In this document: positions 60,864 through 64,000 of the stretch, piece by piece
Position numbering within the stretch: position 1 is the stretch's first letter
Layout: every line of letters starts with the position of its first letter
Assembly (NCBI RefSeq): GCF_009193185.1
Contig: NZ_VUKF01000001.1
Span: 124,001 to 188,000 of the forward strand
Direction of reading: 5' to 3'
DNA length: 64,000 nt
Origin: Georgenia thermotolerans
Lineage (GTDB): Bacteria; Actinomycetota; Actinomycetes; Actinomycetales; Actinomycetaceae
Made by a program: the position numbers and the translations under genes
Notes under the pieces: generated by a model
The model's input: the letters and a program-made list of their open reading frames with translations, nothing else
Database searches by the model: none
Told to the model about the DNA's origin: nothing

Positions 60864-61042
60864 GACGACTCCTTCGTCATCTCGTGGATGCGACGGCGCC
60901 GGGCGGGGGTGTGCCCGGTCACCGCCTCCAGGGTAGGTCCGGCGGTGAGCGCCGGCAGCCCGAGAAACGGTGGGTTTCCGCCGGTCGGACGGGTGGCGGA
61001 GCGCTACGCCGGCCGCCACCCACCCTGCGGTAGACAGGAGGC

Positions 61043-61402
61043 ATGGACATCTCCGACGTGCGCACCCGGCTGCGTGCCTTCGCCGACGAGCGGGACTGGA
61101 ACCAGTTCCACACGCCCCGCAACCTCACCCTCGCCCTCGTCGGCGAGGTGGGCGAGCTCGCCGAGCTCATGCAGTGGCGCAGCGACGACGACGTCCGGGC
61201 CTTCGCGGCGACCGCCGCCGGCCGGGAGGCCCTCGCCGACGAGCTCGCCGACGTCTTCACCTACCTCGTCGAGGTGGCCGACGCGCTGGGCATCGACCTC
61301 GACGCCGCCGTCCATGCGAAGATCGACAAGAACGCGGTGAAGTACCCCGTCGAGCTCTCGCGCGGGTCGAACGCGAAGTACACCGAGCTGCCGGGCCGGT
61401 AG
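61043..61402 (+). CDS. MazG-like nucleotide pyrophosphohydrolase
   Basis: A 119-residue all-alpha NTP pyrophosphatase. The metal motif [11 protein letters not shown] and the later [10 protein letters not shown] acidic pair match the small RS21-C6/MazG-like enzymes that remove modified nucleotides such as dCTP derivatives. The ATG follows AGGAGG by 2-3 nt. It diverges from the valine/leucine dehydrogenase. Confidence 0.9.
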   Translation: MDISDVRTRLRAFADERDWNQFHTPRNLTLALVGEVGELAELMQWRSDDDVRAFAATAAGREALADELADVFTYLVEVADALGIDLDAAVHAKIDKNAVKYPVELSRGSNAKYTELPGR

Positions 61403-61411
61403 CGGCGCGGC

Positions 61412-62380
61412 TCACGCCGACGCGGCTCCCTCGCCGGCGGTCCACGTGGACGACCGGCGGGCCGCGGCGTAGAGGGTCGCCACCCGGGCGCCGTCGAGCA
61501 CCTTCGGCCGCCCGGCGAGCCACCGGCCCAGCCGCACCCGCTCGACGACGGCGACGCCGGCCGGCGCCGCCCGGACCACCACCTCCTTGGCCCGCACCGG
61601 CACGACCAGGCCGGTCACCGCCACCTCGAACCCGCACGCGGCGGTGAGCCGCCGGGCGGCGTGCGCCGCCTCGGCCCGGCTCTGGCCCACGTACGGCTGC
61701 GGCACGTCGTCGACCAGCAGGCTGTCGCCGGACACCCGCACCCGCGCGCCCGGGTGGTGCACGGCCCTGATGGTGAACACCCCGGCCGGGCCGATGACGA
61801 CGTGGTCGATGTCGCATCCCTCGGGACCGACCGGCAGGGCGTGGAGCATGCGCCAGCGCGGGTCGCGGCGCACCAGCCGCTCCAGGCCCGCGGCCACGCG
61901 CTCCTCGGCCCGCGCCGCCACGCGGCGGGCGCGCTCGGGGGTAGGCAGGCCGATGACCCGGGCGACGAACGTGCGCACGGGCGCCTCCCGCCGCAGCTCC
62001 CCAGCCTGCGCGCGCGGTACCGCCCCGGGCCGGCGTCCGGCCAGGTCCGTCCATCCCCCGCCGAGCGCGGCGAGCGCGACGTCGTGGTCGCCGCCCGCCG
62101 CCTCGGCGCGCTCGCGCCAGGTGGCGAGGGCGCCGTCGAGGGCTGCGGCGCCGCCCGGGGCGGCGGGGTGCGCGGTGAGGGTGACGAGGTCGTACCAGCC
62201 GACGAGGGCGCCGTCCGCCGCGGTGACGTAGAGGCGGTCCTGGCCGTAGCGCTGCCAGCGGCGCACGTGAGTACCGCGGGAGGCGCCGGCGCGGCCGCCC
62301 CGGGCGCGGCGGGCAGCGCGGCGGCCGGGCGCGGCGGGGTGGGCGTCCTCAGCGGTGAGGACGGGCATGCGCTGGGCCAT
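61412..62380 (-). CDS. NERD-domain nuclease-related protein
   Basis: A 322-residue protein when started at the ATG at 62380; a later ATG at 62368 is also possible. The NERD core (about 190-290) reads LERLVRRDPRWRMLHALPVG, DIDHVVIGPAGVFTIRA and VVVPVRAKEV-like strands with the Asp and conserved His/Lys pattern of nuclease-related domains. The N-terminal part is Ala/Arg-rich and variable. NERD is named for its likeness to nucleases; activity is usually unproven. It converges with the MazG gene 9 bp away. Confidence 0.85.
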   Translation of the reverse strand: MAQRMPVLTAEDAHPAAPGRRAARRARGGRAGASRGTHVRRWQRYGQDRLYVTAADGALVGWYDLVTLTAHPAAPGGAAALDGALATWRERAEAAGGDHDVALAALGGGWTDLAGRRPGAVPRAQAGELRREAPVRTFVARVIGLPTPERARRVAARAEERVAAGLERLVRRDPRWRMLHALPVGPEGCDIDHVVIGPAGVFTIRAVHHPGARVRVSGDSLLVDDVPQPYVGQSRAEAAHAARRLTAACGFEVAVTGLVVPVRAKEVVVRAAPAGVAVVERVRLGRWLAGRPKVLDGARVATLYAAARRSSTWTAGEGAASA

Positions 62381-62529
62381 GGGGCGGATGGTGCCAGCAG
62401 CGCGTGCCACGCGCTCGTTGTAGGGCGAGGCACCCCCGAGGACTGGGGGCCACGGGAAAAAGCCCTTCCGCCTCGCCGAGGCCTCGGCAAGAATCGGCCC
62501 ACCACCCGACCGACCGAGGGAGACCGATC

Positions 62530-62961
62530 GTGGCGACCGTCCGGCTCAACCCGTATCTCAGCTTCCGCGACACGGCCAAGGAGGCCATGGAGTTCTACCA
62601 CTCGGTCTTCGGCGGCGAGCTCAACACCAGCACCTTCGGCGAGTTCCACGCGAGCGAGGACCCTGCCGAGCAGGACAAGATCATGCACGCCATGCTCGAG
62701 ACCCCGGGCGGCCTGGTGCTCATGGCCGCGGACACCCCCAACAGCATGGACCTCACGCCCGGCGACAACCTCGCGGTCTCGCTCAGCGGCGACGACGAGG
62801 CGGAGCTGCGCGGGTACTGGGAGAAGCTGTCCGACGGCGGGCAGGTCACCATGCCGCTCGAGAAGGCGCCGTGGGGCGACCACTTCGGGATGTGCACCGA
62901 CAAGTTCGGGATCCACTGGCTGGTCAACATCGCCGGCGAGGGCGGCGGCGAGCAGCCCTGA
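62530..62961 (+). CDS. VOC-family protein (PhnB/glyoxalase-like)
   Basis: A 143-residue small-molecule enzyme or binding protein of the vicinal-oxygen-chelate fold. Strand-helix pattern LNPYLSFRDTAKEAMEFYHSVFGGELN, then MHAMLETPGGLVLMAADTP, then EKAPWGDHFGMCTDKFGIHWLVN is typical of the PhnB-like group (3-demethylubiquinone-like). Metal ligands cannot be fixed by eye. The GTG at 62530 follows GAGGGAG. A 14-bp palindrome GCCGAGGCCTCGGC lies at 62475-62488 in the divergent gap. Confidence 0.88.
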   Translation: MATVRLNPYLSFRDTAKEAMEFYHSVFGGELNTSTFGEFHASEDPAEQDKIMHAMLETPGGLVLMAADTPNSMDLTPGDNLAVSLSGDDEAELRGYWEKLSDGGQVTMPLEKAPWGDHFGMCTDKFGIHWLVNIAGEGGGEQP

Positions 62962-63006
62962 CGGCGCGGCCGCGCCCCTGCCTCCGCGCCTCCTGGGGCT
63001 CACGGG

Positions 63007-63483
63007 TCAGCGCCAGCCCCACAGCAGCGCACGGATGAGGTCCTCGAGGCCGGCCGGGGCTGCGCGCCGGCCGGGGCGGTGCGACGGCGGGGTGTCGCCC
63101 TCGTAGTGCACCGGCCCCACCCGGATCTCGATGCCGGGGTGCATCGGGGCGCCGGCGCGGACCTCGGTGCTCACCCTGATCTCGGCGCCGGTCCAGACCT
63201 CGGCGCCGGCCCGGACCGTCGAGTCGGTGGGCGCGACGGCGGCGTCCCTCGCACGCCGGTCGCGGTCGTACGCCGCCCGGCGAACGTCGTCGTGCAAGGT
63301 GGCATACGCGGCCATGACCTGCCGGAGCGCGCGGTCGTGGTCGCCGACGGCGTCGCCGGGCCCGGGAGCGGTCCGGCTGTCGGGGTGGTGGCGGCGGACG
63401 AGTGCGCGGTAGGCGTGGGAGATCTGCTCGGGCGTCGCCGTCGGCGGCACCCCGAGCACCTCGTAGGGGTCCTGCTCACTCAT
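63007..63483 (-). CDS. J-domain protein
   Basis: A 158-residue co-chaperone-like protein. Residues 1-65 form a J domain (PYEVLGVPPTATPEQISHAYRALVRRHHPDS with the HPD that stimulates DnaK). The remainder is low-complexity, with Val/Ala/Gly-containing short repeats (VRAGAEVWTGAEIRVSTEVR) and a short C-terminal helix; no DnaJ zinc-finger or substrate domain follows. It may be a small specialised DnaK partner. The ATG at 63483 (MSEQDPYE) is preferred to one at 63504. Confidence 0.88.
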   Translation of the reverse strand: MSEQDPYEVLGVPPTATPEQISHAYRALVRRHHPDSRTAPGPGDAVGDHDRALRQVMAAYATLHDDVRRAAYDRDRRARDAAVAPTDSTVRAGAEVWTGAEIRVSTEVRAGAPMHPGIEIRVGPVHYEGDTPPSHRPGRRAAPAGLEDLIRALLWGWR

Positions 63484-63682
63484 GGCACGGTCCCAACTGG
63501 GCACGATGAGGCGGCTGGTCCGCCCCCGCTGCCCTGTGCGGGCGGACCAGCCGCGGAATGCGTGGACTACCGGGCCGCGCCGGCATGGATCGTTCGCCCT
63601 GATCGCTGGGGCCGGGTGCTTCGTGGAGCTCGCCGGCCAGAGGGTGCGCCTCGCCGCGCGCCCGGGTAGCCGTCAGATGTGC

Positions 63683-63976
63683 TCAACGTGCGGGTATCAC
63701 CTCCCCTGTCCTACGGGTCGTCGGCGCCTCTGGCGGCGGTCCGCGGCCTCGGGCCCAGCCGTCCGCGCCCGGGTGCCGGGGCCGCGCCCGCAGGATTGGG
63801 CGCGACGCCGGGCGCCGGTACCGCTCCCACCCCTCTGCCGTGGGGTCGGCCGGCCGTCCGGGCGACGGCGGATGAGGACCGTCCCAGGCGCGCGCGACGA
63901 TCTCGTCGAACTCCGCGGCGAGCAGCTCGTCGTCGTCGCAGACGAGCTCCAGGAACTGCTCGTGCACGGCCGGCAT
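63683..63976 (-). CDS. Hypothetical small acidic protein
   Basis: A 97-residue frame near the window end. Its first 35 residues (VHEQFLELVCDDDELLAAEF, then DEIVARAW) match a short conserved segment seen in many actinobacterial hypothetical proteins; the remaining Pro/Arg-rich part looks noncoding-like. The start may be ATG 63976 or GTG 63967. Weakly supported; I do not assign a function. Confidence 0.45.
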   Translation of the reverse strand: MPAVHEQFLELVCDDDELLAAEFDEIVARAWDGPHPPSPGRPADPTAEGWERYRRPASRPILRARPRHPGADGWARGRGPPPEAPTTRRTGEVIPAR

Positions 63977-64000
63977 CGCGGCGTCCGGCCGCGGCGCCGG

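Overview
The window is very GC-rich, with nearly all third codon positions G or C, many GTG starts, and actinobacterial families (Rv2578c-type radical SAM protein, DUF1918/DUF1876 fusion, MmyB-like regulator, FHA-domain ABC transporter, DUF732). This points to a chromosomal segment of an actinobacterium, most likely a member of the Micrococcales; that placement is an inference and no marker gene settles it. I saw no rRNA, tRNA, CRISPR array or intact transposase.

Layout. 1-13 kb holds small accessory modules: a partial membrane-associated protein, a frameshifted CPBP protease, a DUF732 protein, a divergent methyltransferase/HxlR pair around a 20-bp palindrome, a frameshifted class C-type beta-lactamase, a GNAT, two membrane proteins, an alcohol dehydrogenase/MmyB-type regulator/cupin module, and glucose-6-phosphate isomerase. 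13-20.5 kb carries a radical SAM protein, an AAA ATPase, a DEDDh exonuclease with a BRCT domain, a DHA2 exporter coupled to TetR, and a lipoprotein with a gamma-carbonic anhydrase. 20.8-26.3 kb is a three-gene signalling operon: a membrane-anchored trypsin-fold protein that has lost its catalytic His, a Ser/Thr kinase, and a double-FHA ABC half-transporter. A CPA1 Na+/H+ antiporter follows on the other strand. 28.0-31.2 kb encodes an internally duplicated acidic polypeptide with a leader-like N-terminus, next to a PqqD-domain/M50 membrane metalloprotease; this is the best candidate for an undescribed processing or export system.

31.2-36.5 kb is a full ribose operon (rbsACB, then rbsKD), split by two opposed arrays of a 19-bp-period repeat. 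One more array of the same repeat lies at 14.23 kb. 36.8-43.5 kb has ChaB, a degenerate GH2 protein, a DUF421 membrane protein, a pRiA4b ORF-3/DUF2293 pair, and a PIN toxin-antitoxin locus with a 28-bp operator-like inverted repeat. 43.5-64 kb has two NarL-type two-component systems (the second beside an ABC exporter), a PLP decarboxylase, a LOG-family protein, an aldehyde dehydrogenase, an EamA transporter, an ene-reductase, a pentapeptide-repeat protein, a valine/leucine dehydrogenase, MazG, NERD, VOC and J-domain proteins.

Regulation visible in the sequence. Seven start codons sit 6-7 nt after a TANNNT hexamer, which suggests leaderless transcription. Perfect inverted repeats lie upstream of several regulator-linked genes. 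Two genes close together (near 1.36 and 4.92 kb) carry frameshifts that may be genuine or may be sequencing errors.
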